A stretch of DNA of 64,000 bases from AC-49 sp963817035 (GTDB lineage Bacteria; Actinomycetota; Thermoleophilia; Solirubrobacterales; Solirubrobacteraceae): NCBI GenBank assembly GCA_963817035.1, contig CAWFMM010000004.1, forward strand, positions 2,108,001-2,172,000, written 5' to 3'. Made by a program: the position numbers and the translations under genes. Below are positions 15,968-25,659 of this stretch, piece by piece; positions within the stretch are counted from its first letter, which is position 1; each line of letters starts with the position of its first letter. A model generated the notes under the pieces. It did not search any database and had not been told where the DNA came from. It worked only from the letters and a program-made list of their open reading frames with translations.

Positions 15968-16190
15968 GTGATTGCCGCCTGGGACGACTTCTTCGACCAC
16001 ATCATCGCGCAGAGCAGTCCGTTCGAGACCGATCAGGTCCTGTCCGACGGCGACCGGCTCACCACCGGCGGGCGCACGTTGCACGTGGTGTCGTCCGGGC
16101 CACGGCACGACCGACACGCTGTACGTCGAGAGAGCTCCCACGACGCCTATGTCGGCGACCACCTGCTCGCTGTCGCAGCCGGTCCTCGTC
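15968..16190 (+). pseudogene. MBL-fold metallohydrolase, internal remnant
   Basis: The frame gives VIAAWDDFFDHIIAQSSPFE and then TDQVLSDGDRLTTGGRTLHV, typical of the middle of a metallo-beta-lactamase-fold hydrolase. A second frame continues HGTTDTLYVE, and a return to the first gives AYVGDHLLAV. The upstream HXHXDH region and the C-terminal part are missing and the piece is frameshifted. It is one of several broken genes between the VapBC module and the phosphotransferase gene. Confidence 0.6.
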
Positions 16191-16349
16191 ACCTGGGAGG
16201 TGCTGGCCATCTGGACGTGCTCGTGAACCGCGGAACCGTCCGGGAGGAGGAGCACCGCCCGAGCGGCCGCCGCGAGCTGATGGGCGGGCGCCGATCGGAG
16301 GGCCGGCGAGGCCGTTCGTCGCCTGGCGCTTGTAAACTGAATCCAGTCC

Positions 16350-16705
16350 ATGATCGAGCCCATCCAACAGCTGGACGACCGGGTCGCGATCGTGACGGGG
16401 GCATCGAGCGCGTTCCGCTCGGTCATCGCACTCAACGTCGAGGCGCTGTTCGCCGTCTCGTCGCTCGTCGGCCGGTCGATGCGCGATCGCGGCTCGGGCT
16501 CGATCGTGAACATCAGCTCGATCCTATGACCGCCGAGCTCATGTCCCACGAGCACTCGCGGGCATGGCTCGAGCGCAGCTGCCCGATGGGCCGCGTCGCG
16601 CGGATCGATGAGTTCGACGGCGCGCTGCTGTTCCTGACCTCCGACGCGTCCTCCTACTGCACCGGACAGGTCATGACGATCGATGGCGGCTGGACGGTCC
16701 GATGA
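16350..16705 (+). pseudogene. SDR oxidoreductase with internal deletions
   Basis: The ATG at 16350 starts LDDRVAIVTGASS, the SDR nucleotide-binding strand. The reading then jumps directly to VIALNVEALFAVSSLVG and GSIVNISSIL, so about 65 residues with the NAG motif are gone. A TGA ends this piece at the NISSI motif. The next piece begins MTAELMSHEHS and ends YCTGQVMTIDGGWTV, the SDR C-terminus; the YxxxK active site between them is missing. It cannot be a working enzyme. Its last bases overlap the phosphotransferase start, suggesting the original gene was in one operon with it. Confidence 0.75.
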
Positions 16706-17742
16706 GCGAGCTGTCCTCCAGTGTCGACCTCGACGAGCCGGCGGTGACGGACTGGATCGAGCGCACCATCCCCGGCTGCACGCCCCCGTTGAGCTTCGCG
16801 CGAGTCGGCAACGGACAGTCCGCGCTGAGCTATCTCGTCACGGACGCGTCCAGGCGCCGGTGGGTGCTTCGACGCCCGCCGCTGGGCACCGTCGTCGAGT
16901 CCGCGCACGACATGGCTCGCGAGCATCACATCCTCACCGGACTGGCGCGCGCCACCGGGAAGGTGCCGCGTTCGCTCGCCATCTGCGAGGACGTCGCCGT
17001 CACGGGAGCCACGTTCTACGTGATGGAGCACGTCGAGGGCCTGGTGTTGAGCAGTGTCGCGGTCGCGGAGCAATTGGACCCGGCCGCGCGAGCGGCCGCC
17101 AGCCAGGCGATCACGTCAACGCTCGTGGAGCTTCAGCAGATCGACCTCGACGCCGTGGGGTTGCATGACCTGCGGCGCGAGGAGGCCCTGATCAGTCGCC
17201 AGCTGCGTCGATGGCTGCGCCAATGGCGCGCGCAGCAGACTCGCGACCTGCCGCTGATCGATGAGCTCGCCGAGCGGTTCGCCGCGCAGATGCCCCCCGA
17301 ACGCGAGGTCGTGCTCGTGCACGGCGACTACCGACTCGACAACGCCATCGTCGATCACGGCGGAGCCGTGCGCGCGGTACTCGACTGGGAGCTGTGCAGC
17401 GTCGGCGACCCGCTCGCCGATGTCGGCCTGATGATCGCCTACTGGGGCGAGAGCGGCGAGCATGCGGGCGGGGCGGACTCGCTGTTCCAGGAGCGCGTCA
17501 CCGTCCTTCCCGGGTTCCCGTCGGCGTCGGAGCTGGGCGCTGCGTACGCCGCGGCCTCGGGGCGGAGCATTGACGACCTCGGCTTCTGGATCGCCTTCGC
17601 CTACTGGAAGATCGCGATCATCGTCGAAGGCGTCTATCGACGCTGGCTCGACGACCCACGCAACGGCGCCGGCGCCGGGGGCGTCAGCGCGGCCGTCCCG
17701 CGGCTGGCCGAGCTCGCCCGGGAGGCGCTCGACCAGCCATAG
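16702..17742 (+). CDS. Aminoglycoside-phosphotransferase-fold kinase (FadE36-like)
   Basis: The 346-residue protein has the APH fold: N-lobe with the glycine loop (FARVGNGQSALSYLV) and RRWVLRRPP, a VMEHVEG hinge, the catalytic loop VHGDYRLDN and the metal-binding VLDWELCSVGDPLADVG. Members with the LDWE...GDPLADVG form usually lie beside acyl-CoA dehydrogenase and SDR genes in actinobacteria and are thought to phosphorylate a metabolite rather than an antibiotic; here the partner is the broken SDR, whose stop overlaps the ATG as ATGA. The substrate is unknown. Confidence 0.88.
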   Translation: MSELSSSVDLDEPAVTDWIERTIPGCTPPLSFARVGNGQSALSYLVTDASRRRWVLRRPPLGTVVESAHDMAREHHILTGLARATGKVPRSLAICEDVAVTGATFYVMEHVEGLVLSSVAVAEQLDPAARAAASQAITSTLVELQQIDLDAVGLHDLRREEALISRQLRRWLRQWRAQQTRDLPLIDELAERFAAQMPPEREVVLVHGDYRLDNAIVDHGGAVRAVLDWELCSVGDPLADVGLMIAYWGESGEHAGGADSLFQERVTVLPGFPSASELGAAYAAASGRSIDDLGFWIAFAYWKIAIIVEGVYRRWLDDPRNGAGAGGVSAAVPRLAELAREALDQP

Positions 17743-17807
17743 GGGCAGCTCGGTGATCGCTCACCTGCCGAGTCAGTCTCGTTGTTCAGGATCTGCGTCA
17801 ACGTGGC

Positions 17808-18694
17808 TCAGGGTCGCCAGTCGTTGAACTTCCAGCAGATCGTCTCGACGCCGTTGGCCACCAGCGTGTCGAGGTCGCAGGTCGGTTGTGGGACCGCGGC
17901 GATCGCGGCGGGGGCACCGGATGCGAGGCCGCCCTTGTTGCGGATGCTCTTGGCGACCTCGGGATTCTGCTTGGTCTGGGACTCGATGTTCTTGACCGCG
18001 TGTTCGCCACTCGAGTACGCGAGCTTGCCGGTCCCGCCGTTGGTCGACTGCGTGTTGGCGACGAGGTAGGGCACGCCGAGCTGGAACGGGTTGTGGGTCG
18101 CCGGGTTCAAGCTCTGGCCCGCCCACGGGAACAGGCCCGAGAACACCGAGCCCGACGGACCCGATTGGGTCGCCTCACGCGTGACCTGCACCGAGATGTC
18201 CGGGAACTTGCTGCTGTGGACCGCGAGCGCGAGCGTCTGCTCGTAGGGCATCCGCTTCGGCAGCCGGCCGCCTCGGAGCTGTCGAGCTCCTTGGTCGTCG
18301 TGAACGTCCCGCGCAGCACCGCCGACATCACCGGATAGCCGTGGCAGCCCTCGTAGACGCCCGCGATCTCCTCGGGCTTCTCGATGAAGAGCTCCGAGTA
18401 CTTCTTGACCGAGCCCAGCACCTCCAGCGCCTCGAGCTCGCGCTTGGTCACGTTCTTCGCCGCGAAGTACGCCTTGAGGAGCTGCGGACCCTCGACGAGC
18501 GCCTCTCCTCCGCATAGCCGATCGCGAGGCTGACGGGCAGCTCGATGAGGAACTTCTGGTAGGCCGGAAGTCGCTCGTAGCGCTCGGCGACCGCCTTCCC
18601 GCCCGACCGCTGCCCGAGCGTCGCCGGGGTGCTCACCGCGCGCTCGTCCTCGCCCCCGCCGCCGAAGTCCGGCAGCAGCAGATACCGAGGTCAT
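17808..18694 (-). pseudogene. Unrecognised protein, broken by two frameshifts
   Basis: Three frames read in sequence make one protein: YLLLPDFGGGGEDERAVSTP to LIELPVSLAIGYAEE; then ALVEGPQLLKAYFAAKNVTK to TFTTTKELDSSEAA; then MPYEQTLALAVHSSKFPDIS to the end at ICWKFNDWRP. The shifts fall near 18505 and 18275. The last part has an Asn/Thr/Ser-rich segment and two Cys (PTCDLDTL and TICWKF), suggesting an exported or surface domain. The N-terminus is uncertain. I do not recognise the family. Confidence 0.5.
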
Positions 18695-19009
18695 ATGAGC
18701 CAGAGCCGAAAAGCTCGAGTACTCCGACTCGTCGCGGACGCATGTGCCTGCTCGACGGCTCACAGATCCGCGGTCGCCCGCCTCGGTCGTTGACGAAGCG
18801 TGACGCCCGCGTCCTCGTCTTGTGTCCCGCCGTCGACCGCGGGTGACGCTCGCGCTCGCGAGTGTCGGCCGTTGCGCCGACCCACGGGGTTCGCTCACGC
18901 TCCTCCCGGCCGAGGCCTGAGCGCCCGACCGGCCGTTCCGACGTCGACCGCTGCGCCGCGATCCGTTCGCTGGTGGACGGTGAAGTGAGGACCGGGTAGC
19001 GTCGCGTGC
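18695..19009. other. Intergenic stretch without a gene
   Basis: About 315 bases lie between the broken gene on the left and the DUF2252 gene. No frame has convincing coding character, and I see no tRNA, repeat array or clear terminator. The right end must hold the promoter of the DUF2252 gene. Confidence 0.5.
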
Positions 19010-20476
19010 ATGGCCATGCGCGAGTCGGACTCTACGAAGCGCCCGAAGACGGCGAAGGGCGACCGCAAGCCGAAGGGCGGCAAACGCCGACGAGGTGTGC
19101 TTGACCTTCCGAAGGCGGTCGAGGTGCGCCTGGCCGAGGGACGGGCGCAGCGCGACGCGGTTCCGCTCGAGACGCACGGCGAATGGGCGGCGCCGCCCGA
19201 CCGGCCCGACCCCGTCAGCGTGCTCGAGGACCAGAACCGCACGCGCGTGCCCGAGCTCGTGCCGATCCGCCACGGGCGGATGATCGTCTCGCCATTCACG
19301 TTCTACCGCGGCAGCGCGGCGATCATGGCGTGGGATCTGTCGCGGACGCCGACGACCGAGCTGCGGGTGCAGTGCTGCGGGGACGCCCATCTGTCGAACT
19401 TCGGTGCGTTCGCGGCACCCGACCGGCGCCTGGTGTTCGATCTCAACGACTTCGACGAGACGCTCCCGGGGCCGTTTGAGTGGGACGTCAAGCGCCTCGT
19501 GGCGAGCGTCGTCGTCGCGGCGCGCGGCAACGGCCAGCGTCGCAAGGAGCAGCGGGCCGCGGCGCGCGCGACCGTCGCGGCGTACCGGCAGACGATGGCC
19601 GTGGCCGCGACGATGCGGTTCCTTGACGTCTGGTACACCAGGGTCGACGTCGACGAGCTGCTGGCGGGGATGACGTCCAAGGCGGAGCGGGCGACGATCA
19701 AGTCGGCGCAGAAGCTCGTTGCGAAGGCGCGATCGCGGACGAGCCTGGGCTCGCTGTCGAAGTTCGCGACACCAGTCGACGGCGAGTACCGGATCAAGCA
19801 GCAGCCGCCGATCATCGTGCGCCCACCAGAGTTCCAGGCAGCGGAGGCCGAGCAGCTCATCCGCCAAGGGCTGATGGACTACGCGAGTACGCTGACGCCC
19901 GACCGTCGGATCGTGCTCGACCACTACCACTACGAGGACTTCGCGCGCAAGGTGGTCGGCGTCGGCTCGGTCGGGACCGAGGCGTTCATGGTTCTGCTCA
20001 TGGGCGACCTCGAGAGCGATCCGCTGTTCCTCCAGGTCAAGGAGGCGGGAACGTCGGTGCTCGCGCCGTATGCGGGCGCGAGCGAGTACGTGCATCAGGG
20101 CGAGCGGGTCGTGCAGGGCCAACGGCTGGTGCAGGCGGCGAGCGACGAGTTCCTGGGCTGGGTGACCGGTACGGGCCAGGATGAGCGCGAGTTCTACGTG
20201 CGCCAGTTGCGCGACATGAAGGGCTCAGCGGTCGTAGAGGTGATGCCGCCGTCGCGTCTGGCGATCTACGGCGAGGTCTGCGGCGCCACCCTCGCCCGCG
20301 CTCATGCCCGCACCGGCGACGCGGCGAAGATCATCGGCTACCTCGGCGACGACGACACCTTCGACCGCGCGATCGAACGCTTCGCCGTTGCCTACGCCGA
20401 CCAGAACGACGCCGACTACGCGACGTTCAGCGACGCGGCGGAGCACCAGCGCATCGCGGTCCAGCGCGACGTGTAG
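19010..20476 (+). CDS. DUF2252 family protein
   Basis: The 488-residue protein has a Lys/Arg-rich N-terminal tail and then the DUF2252 core: FTFYRGSAAIMAWDL, QCCGDAHLSNFGAFAAPDRR, VFDLNDFDETLPGPFEWDVK with RLVAS, and REFYVRQLRDMKGSAVVE. The GDAHLSNFG and FDLNDFDE segments resemble the catalytic loop and metal-binding Asp of APH/kinase-like folds, so a phosphotransferase-like activity is plausible, but no reaction is established to my knowledge. It is flanked by unrelated genes and probably transcribed alone. Confidence 0.9.
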   Translation: MAMRESDSTKRPKTAKGDRKPKGGKRRRGVLDLPKAVEVRLAEGRAQRDAVPLETHGEWAAPPDRPDPVSVLEDQNRTRVPELVPIRHGRMIVSPFTFYRGSAAIMAWDLSRTPTTELRVQCCGDAHLSNFGAFAAPDRRLVFDLNDFDETLPGPFEWDVKRLVASVVVAARGNGQRRKEQRAAARATVAAYRQTMAVAATMRFLDVWYTRVDVDELLAGMTSKAERATIKSAQKLVAKARSRTSLGSLSKFATPVDGEYRIKQQPPIIVRPPEFQAAEAEQLIRQGLMDYASTLTPDRRIVLDHYHYEDFARKVVGVGSVGTEAFMVLLMGDLESDPLFLQVKEAGTSVLAPYAGASEYVHQGERVVQGQRLVQAASDEFLGWVTGTGQDEREFYVRQLRDMKGSAVVEVMPPSRLAIYGEVCGATLARAHARTGDAAKIIGYLGDDDTFDRAIERFAVAYADQNDADYATFSDAAEHQRIAVQRDV

Positions 20477-20496
20477 ACCGCTCGTGCCGCCGACGG

Positions 20497-21741
20497 TCAG
20501 GTGACGCCGTGGGGTTGCGTACCGATTCTGGCGGCGTGGGGTGCGCCGCCCGCGGTCCAGTAGACGGTGCCGTTGGCGCAGGCCAGCGCGCTCGGGGCGT
20601 CGGTCGCTGGTGCCAGGACGGTGGGCGCGTCAGCGGAGACCGGCTGGGCGAGCAGCGGGCCGCCTGGGACGATCCACGCGAGGGCGCCGTTGGGGAGCAG
20701 CGCCCAGTCGCTGATCGTCACACCGGCGGCGGTGTGAACCGTGGTGACGGCGACGCCGGTCGTCATGTCGGTCACGGTGGCGATCTGTTCCGGGGCGACG
20801 GCGGTCATGGTCGTCTCGGGGTCGAGTGTGAGCAGCCAGCGGTCGTTGACGATCCGCACGTCGTCAGCGGTGCTCGTGAGGCCGGGGGCCGCCATCGGCG
20901 GGCGTAGGCGCACGAGCCGTGGGGCTCCGTTGCTGCAGGCATACCGGCTGCCCGACGTCGTCTGGAAGACCCGTACGCCCACCGAGCGCGCGATCGTGAG
21001 CCCCACACGGCGGTCGCAGCGGGTGCCGGCCGACGGGATGTAGATGGGCGCGAACACGGTGTTCTCACGGGCGGCCGCGGGACCGGCGAGCGTCGTCGAG
21101 CGCACGATCGCGGGCGCCTTGTCGGGCGTCTCGGTCCAGTAGGCCGTGGTGCCGGCGAGCGCGGCCTCGCTCGCGTCGACGCCCGGCGTCGAGAGCAGGC
21201 GGCCGGAGCCGCTGCGGCTCCCGGGCGAGACGAGGTGGATGTTGTTGTCCGATGTGAGCAGCGCGCCGGCGGCGGTGACGCGGAACGCCGGCACCGTGAA
21301 GTAGGCCGGCTCCACATCGTCGCCGCCGACGCCGTTGGCATAGGCGCCGGAGCGACCGGTCTTGAGGTCGATGACGTGGTAGGAGTAGCTCGGCCCGCCC
21401 TCGCCGTCGCTGTCGGCGTCAACCGCGAGATAGCGCACACCGTCAAACGCCATCGCCGGAATCGAGTCCGAGTCCGTCCCCTCGTCGGCGCCGATGGAGC
21501 CGACACTGATCGGCCGGCCGGCGGTTCCCCGGCACGCGTACAGATCTTCACCGCGGTACACCCCTTCCGCCTGGGATCGAAACGGGATCGCGATCACCCG
21601 CAGCGCACCTTGCACGAGGACCGTCGTACCCGAGCGGCAGGTGATCCTGCGGTGCTTGGCGTGCGCCACCGGGGTCAAGGCCGCGAGCAGGGCCAGAGTC
21701 ATGGCGAGTGCTGAACAGTGGCGGAAGACGAGTTTGCGCAT
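20497..21741 (-). CDS. Secreted beta-propeller-like protein
   Basis: The 414-residue protein starts at ATG 21741, which gives a signal peptide (MRKLVFRHCSALAMTLALLA to VAHA); the open frame extends upstream but without secretion features. The mature protein has repeated strand-turn units (for example GVRYLAVDADSDGEGG, GTTAYWTETPDKAP, GTVYWTAGGAP) suggesting a beta-propeller, and scattered Cys pairs. It may bind or monitor something at the cell surface. I recognise no enzyme motif. It is divergent from the secreted protein gene at 21958. Confidence 0.7.
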   Translation of the reverse strand: MRKLVFRHCSALAMTLALLAALTPVAHAKHRRITCRSGTTVLVQGALRVIAIPFRSQAEGVYRGEDLYACRGTAGRPISVGSIGADEGTDSDSIPAMAFDGVRYLAVDADSDGEGGPSYSYHVIDLKTGRSGAYANGVGGDDVEPAYFTVPAFRVTAAGALLTSDNNIHLVSPGSRSGSGRLLSTPGVDASEAALAGTTAYWTETPDKAPAIVRSTTLAGPAAARENTVFAPIYIPSAGTRCDRRVGLTIARSVGVRVFQTTSGSRYACSNGAPRLVRLRPPMAAPGLTSTADDVRIVNDRWLLTLDPETTMTAVAPEQIATVTDMTTGVAVTTVHTAAGVTISDWALLPNGALAWIVPGGPLLAQPVSADAPTVLAPATDAPSALACANGTVYWTAGGAPHAARIGTQPHGVT

Positions 21742-21957
21742 CGGAGGCAGGTGGTGTCGAGGTCGGCGGATCCTGGTGATTGCATCATCCTCGTGCGGCG
21801 AGACGCCGGCGTCTGTCACCACGACAACGCACTGGGCGTCAGCGTGGTTACGGATCGCCTCGAGGTTCCAACCGAAGGCGGGTCTGTCGCGTCGGGTGCG
21901 CCGCCTGTGTCGCGCGCGTGACAGACGCGCGCAGCGCACAGGGCGAGGATCTCGGTC

Positions 21958-23001
21958 ATGAACACTTCTCGTCGCCTGACTCGTCTCGCCGCCACCGTCG
22001 CCGCCCTGGCGCTCGGCCTCGCCACCGCGTCCTCAGCCTCAGCCGCGGTGTCCCCGACGAACCCCTACCAGTGGGACTTTCACAGCGACGCTCCGCAGGC
22101 CAACACCTACAACGCGGACTACTCGATCGCCAACGCACGCACCTTCGGCTACACGACGCCGGACGGCCACCTGTTCCTGACCGGTCACACCCGCACGCTC
22201 GGCGTCGGGCTGGACTGGGGTGACGGCAAGTACGTGACGACCGGGCTGCGTCGCTGGAGCTTTCGCCGCCGCAGCGGGGCCACCGGCCCGATCATGCCGA
22301 GCGAGCGGGTCGCGATGTACGACAACTTCACCCACAGCTACTTGGCCGAAGGCGGCGAGCACTTCGGAATCGACCTGGCCTTCACGTCGTACCCGGTCTA
22401 CGACTGGCAGATCAACGCGCCCCGCAATGGCTACGGCTCGCTGTACAACACCGACGCGCGCGACTACCTCGTCTACAACCCGCGCCGCTTCGGCGTCGAG
22501 CTGATGTGGCTGCGCGAGGTCGCCGACCAGCACCACGTGACGCTCGCCGGCAACCGCTCGGGCGCGGCGGTGATGTCACAGCAGCCGCACCTTGGCGGCG
22601 ACGTCTCATACGTGGGCTCGTTCGGCGGCGGGCCGACCGTCTACAACGAGCACCTGCTCTCCGTGAAGGTCAGCGGCTGGCAGATCGGCCTGCTCACGCG
22701 CGGCCACACCGCGCAGGACTGCTCCACCCCCGGCGATGTCGTGTGGCTGCGTGACACCACGCTGACGGCCGATCAGCTCGTCGCGGTGTTCGGCACCGCG
22801 ACCCCCGCATTCCCGGTGACGTTCAACGCCTGCGTCCCGTGGACGCCCGGCCTGACCTACCCGACCGGCCTCGGCATCGCCGTCACGTACTACGGCCTGG
22901 CCGACCAGCCCGGCGGCCCAAGCACGTTCAGCGTGCAGCGCAAGCGTCCGGTCACCATCTCCACGCCGGGCGGCGCGGGCGCGTCAGACCGAGCTCGCTA
23001 G
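21958..23001 (+). CDS. Secreted protein of unknown function
   Basis: The 347-residue protein has a clear signal peptide (MNTSRRLTRLAATVAALALG, cleavage after the SSASA region). The mature part is rich in Tyr, Trp, Gly and Asn, with segments such as YLAEGGEHFGIDLAFTSYPV and YNPRRFGVELMWLREVADQH typical of extracellular beta-rich domains, and Cys residues near the C-terminus. No catalytic signature is visible. It is followed by a hairpin terminator and is probably monocistronic. Confidence 0.75.
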   Translation: MNTSRRLTRLAATVAALALGLATASSASAAVSPTNPYQWDFHSDAPQANTYNADYSIANARTFGYTTPDGHLFLTGHTRTLGVGLDWGDGKYVTTGLRRWSFRRRSGATGPIMPSERVAMYDNFTHSYLAEGGEHFGIDLAFTSYPVYDWQINAPRNGYGSLYNTDARDYLVYNPRRFGVELMWLREVADQHHVTLAGNRSGAAVMSQQPHLGGDVSYVGSFGGGPTVYNEHLLSVKVSGWQIGLLTRGHTAQDCSTPGDVVWLRDTTLTADQLVAVFGTATPAFPVTFNACVPWTPGLTYPTGLGIAVTYYGLADQPGGPSTFSVQRKRPVTISTPGGAGASDRAR

Positions 23002-23011
23002 AGGACCGCGA

Positions 23012-23033
23012 CCGGCAGCCACGCGGCTGCCGG
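23012..23033 (+). terminator. Hairpin terminator after the secreted protein gene
   Basis: CCGGCAGCC and GGCTGCCGG form a perfect 9-base stem with loop ACGC, 11 bases after the stop. There is no T tract, so termination strength is uncertain. Confidence 0.55.
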
Positions 23034-23149
23034 GGTGGCGATCGCTAGCGGTTGGGACGGCGTTGCGCATCGGACCGGCGGTCCGCACTAGGGCGGACGG
23101 TCGGGGCTTGGTGAGGGTTCTGCCGATACTCAAGCGGTAGGTTTGCGCG

Positions 23150-24104
23150 ATGTTTCCTCTCCTTCGTCTGGCCCTTGTGACGTTCGCGGTTCTGCTCGGG
23201 CTCGCCGGTGTTGCGCAGGCAGCGGACACCATCACCATCACGGCGCCCGATACGCAGCTGATCGAGACCGACGTGCCGGTCACGGTGAGCTGGACGGCCT
23301 CCGTGGCAAGCCCGTACGTCTTCGCGACGGTCAAGAACGGCAGCGGCTGCGGTGCCAGCGCGACCGCCGACACCGGTAACAAGCTGATCGAGAACACCGG
23401 AGGCCCCCTGCCGCAGTCCGGGTCGCTCCCGGGCGCGTTCCAAAACGCGACCCCGGGCACGTTCACGATCTGCGCCTACGTTCAGGACGGGCCCATGCGG
23501 AACGGTGCTCGCGACCGCCAGCAAGACCGTCACGCTGCGCGCGGACACCGGGACGATCACACTCTCGACGCCGTCGACGGCCGTCCTGGGCAAGGAGATC
23601 ACGTTCCCCGTCCAGGTGACCACCGAGCTGACGCGCTACGAGTACGTGACCGTCAAGCCGGGCACCACGTGCGCCGCCAATTACGGGCAGGACAGCTTCA
23701 AGGGCTCCAGCCTCGGGAACTCGGGCGGCACGGTGCTCGGCACGAGCACGGTGAACGTCCAGTGGACCGTGGGCTCGACGAACGACCAGGGCCACCCGGT
23801 CGGCTCCTACGTGTTCTGTGCCTACGTGCAGAAGGACGCGTCCAGCCCGACGCCGATCGCGACCGCGAAGGCCGTCATCCAGGTCTCCGCCGCCGGCGGC
23901 GGCGGCTCCACCACGTGCCCGGCGGTGCAGAAGGCGCAGAAGGCCGTCACGAGCGATCTGGCGTCCTACCGGTCCAACGCGCGCAAGGCGCAGAAGGCCC
24001 ACGGCAAGGCGCGAACCCGCTACCAGAAGCTCGCCAAGCAGGCGCACACCAAGTACCTGGCCGCCAAGAAGACACTCGCGAAAGCCAAGCAGACGGGCTG
24101 CTGA
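23150..24104 (+). CDS. Secreted protein with two tandem Ig-like domains, frameshifted
   Basis: A signal peptide (FPLLRLALVTFAVLLGLAGV) is followed by two homologous domains. The first runs from ADTITITAPDTQLIE to FTICAYVQDG, the second from ADTGTITLSTPS to YVFCAYVQKDAS; each has one conserved Cys before its end and one inside (SGCGAS, TTCAAN). The C-terminal region is a Lys/Ala-rich helical tail (KAQKAHGKARTRYQKLAKQA). The frame changes near 23500, between the domains; 955 bases equals 318 codons plus one, so a single inserted base explains it. No enzyme motif is seen. Confidence 0.65.
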
Positions 24105-24171
24105 GTCACACCGGTAACGAGACGCCGGCGAGCCGAGCCGGTCAGGTCGTCGCGTGCCCGGACGGCGACGC

Positions 24172-24834
24172 TCAGTGAAGCTGCCAGAGCCCGGTGTCTC
24201 CGTAGCCGGCGTCGGTGACGTACTGAAACGTCTTGCGCACCTGGCGCTTGGGCACGTCGAAGGCGATGCAGACGTCCTTTGACTGCCCGGTCTTGAGCTT
24301 CAGCGACGGGTCGTCGCACGGGTCGGAGCCCGAGAGCTGGATCAGGTTGGTCTGCTTGCCCGTCTCGCCGTCGGCGAGCACGAGCTGGCCGTCGGGCTGC
24401 GGGTCGTCGTAGAGGATCGGCCCGACGTTGACGAAGTGCAGCTTGACGCCGATCAGCTCGTGGCCTGCCGCGACGTCGTAGTGGGGGAACGGGCCGTTGG
24501 TGCCCTTGAGCGTGACCTTGACCTTCGTCTTGGTGTGATCGTCGGGGTTGTCGTGCAGCCCCGAGCCGGCGAGCGTCAGCGTGTCCCCGGTCTTGCCCTT
24601 GACCGTGACCGGATCGCCGCTGTCAGCAGTCGTAGCGGTCGTCGTGGCCGCGGTCGTCGTGGCCGCGGTCGCCGTGGTGGCCGACGTCGTGGTCGCGGGT
24701 GTCGACGAAGTCGCCGGGGTCGAGGTCGAGGCTGATTTGCTGCTCGAGCCACAGCCCGCGAACAGCGCCCCGAGCGCCAGGACGGTCGCCGAGGCCGTGA
24801 TCATGCTCAGTTTCGTGGTCATTCGCGGCATCAT
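24172..24834 (-). CDS. Lipoprotein with DUF4352-like domain
   Basis: The 220-residue protein has a lipoprotein signal (VLALGALFAGCGSS, Cys as the lipidation residue), then a long Thr/Ala/Ser linker of about 45 residues, and a compact beta domain (VKGKTGDTLTLAGSG, VKVTLKGTNGPFPHYDVAAG, HELIGVKLHFVNVG). The last part with DVCIAFDVPKRQ is typical of DUF4352-like extracellular immunoglobulin folds. It would sit on the outer face of the membrane. The binding partner is unknown. It is read convergently with the frameshifted gene on its left. Confidence 0.8.
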   Translation of the reverse strand: MMPRMTTKLSMITASATVLALGALFAGCGSSSKSASTSTPATSSTPATTTSATTATAATTTAATTTATTADSGDPVTVKGKTGDTLTLAGSGLHDNPDDHTKTKVKVTLKGTNGPFPHYDVAAGHELIGVKLHFVNVGPILYDDPQPDGQLVLADGETGKQTNLIQLSGSDPCDDPSLKLKTGQSKDVCIAFDVPKRQVRKTFQYVTDAGYGDTGLWQLH

Positions 24835-25066
24835 CGCGTCTCGCGGCGTGCCACTTCGACCGTGATCGCCTGCCCAATTGTGGACCGCCGGTCCGATGCG
24901 CCGGGCGGTCCAATGTGCTGCGAACGCTCGTCTTCCTGACTGTCGCGAGCGTTACACGGCGTGTGTGACGCGGCGCAGAGACCGGCGCGCCCGGAGCGCC
25001 GAGCATCACTCCCATGGAGCACCTGACCAGCTCCAGTCCACTCGTCACACGAAGGAGCCACGACCG

Positions 25067-25477
25067 ATGAACACCATGCTGCGCCGCACCAACCACCTCG
25101 TCCTGATCATCGCGAGCGTCACGGCGCTCGCGGGCACGATGTCCGTCTCGATCGCTCACGCGGAGCCCAACACCACCAAGCCGGCCGACGCCGCCACCTG
25201 CAAGCAGTGGAAGGGCTGGTACGACGACGACACCAAGCGGGCGAAGGATGCCACGGCCGCCGGGAACACCCAGGGTGCCGCCGACGCCCAGAAGGACGCC
25301 GATTACGACAAGAAGCTCGGCAAGGACGGCAGCTGCGACTGGGCCAAGGCGATCAGCGTGGGACCGCGCGCACGCCGTTTCCTGCATGGCGCCGGCGTGT
25401 CGCCGTCGATCCCGCAGAACACCGGCGCCGGGTCCAAGGCCGCCGCCGTCCTCGGCGTGCCGAAGACAACGTCGTAG
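25067..25477 (+). CDS. Small secreted protein
   Basis: The 136-residue protein starts at ATG 25067 with GAAGGAG 10 bases upstream. A signal peptide (RRTNHLVLIIASVTALAGTM to IAHA) precedes a hydrophilic Lys/Asp/Ala-rich mature part with two Cys (ATCKQWKGWYDDD and GSCDWAKAIS). Spacing of residues in the middle (TKRAKDATAAGNTQGAADA) suggests amphipathic helices. I do not recognise the family. Confidence 0.7.
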   Translation: MNTMLRRTNHLVLIIASVTALAGTMSVSIAHAEPNTTKPADAATCKQWKGWYDDDTKRAKDATAAGNTQGAADAQKDADYDKKLGKDGSCDWAKAISVGPRARRFLHGAGVSPSIPQNTGAGSKAAAVLGVPKTTS

Positions 25478-25659
25478 GCACAGGCAAGGACCGCCCCGTT
25501 CACTCGGCGCGGGCGGCGATCACGCACTCGATCGCCGCCCGCGAGACCGACCCGCGGTCCACCCTGCTCGCCCGAACATCAGCCAGGAAGTCCGACACCA
25601 CGGCCGTCCCCGTGACAGAGACTGGTCTCCTATCGACGGCAAGCGGCTGAGGGAGCATC

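Noticed and set aside
18107..20122. Long minus-strand frame across the DUF2252 gene
   Set aside because: Only its last part (about 18290-18510) belongs to a real but broken gene; the rest is antisense to the DUF2252 gene.
24878..25066. N-terminal extension of the small secreted protein
   Set aside because: The ATG at 25067 has a strong ribosome site and begins a signal peptide; upstream codons would bury it.
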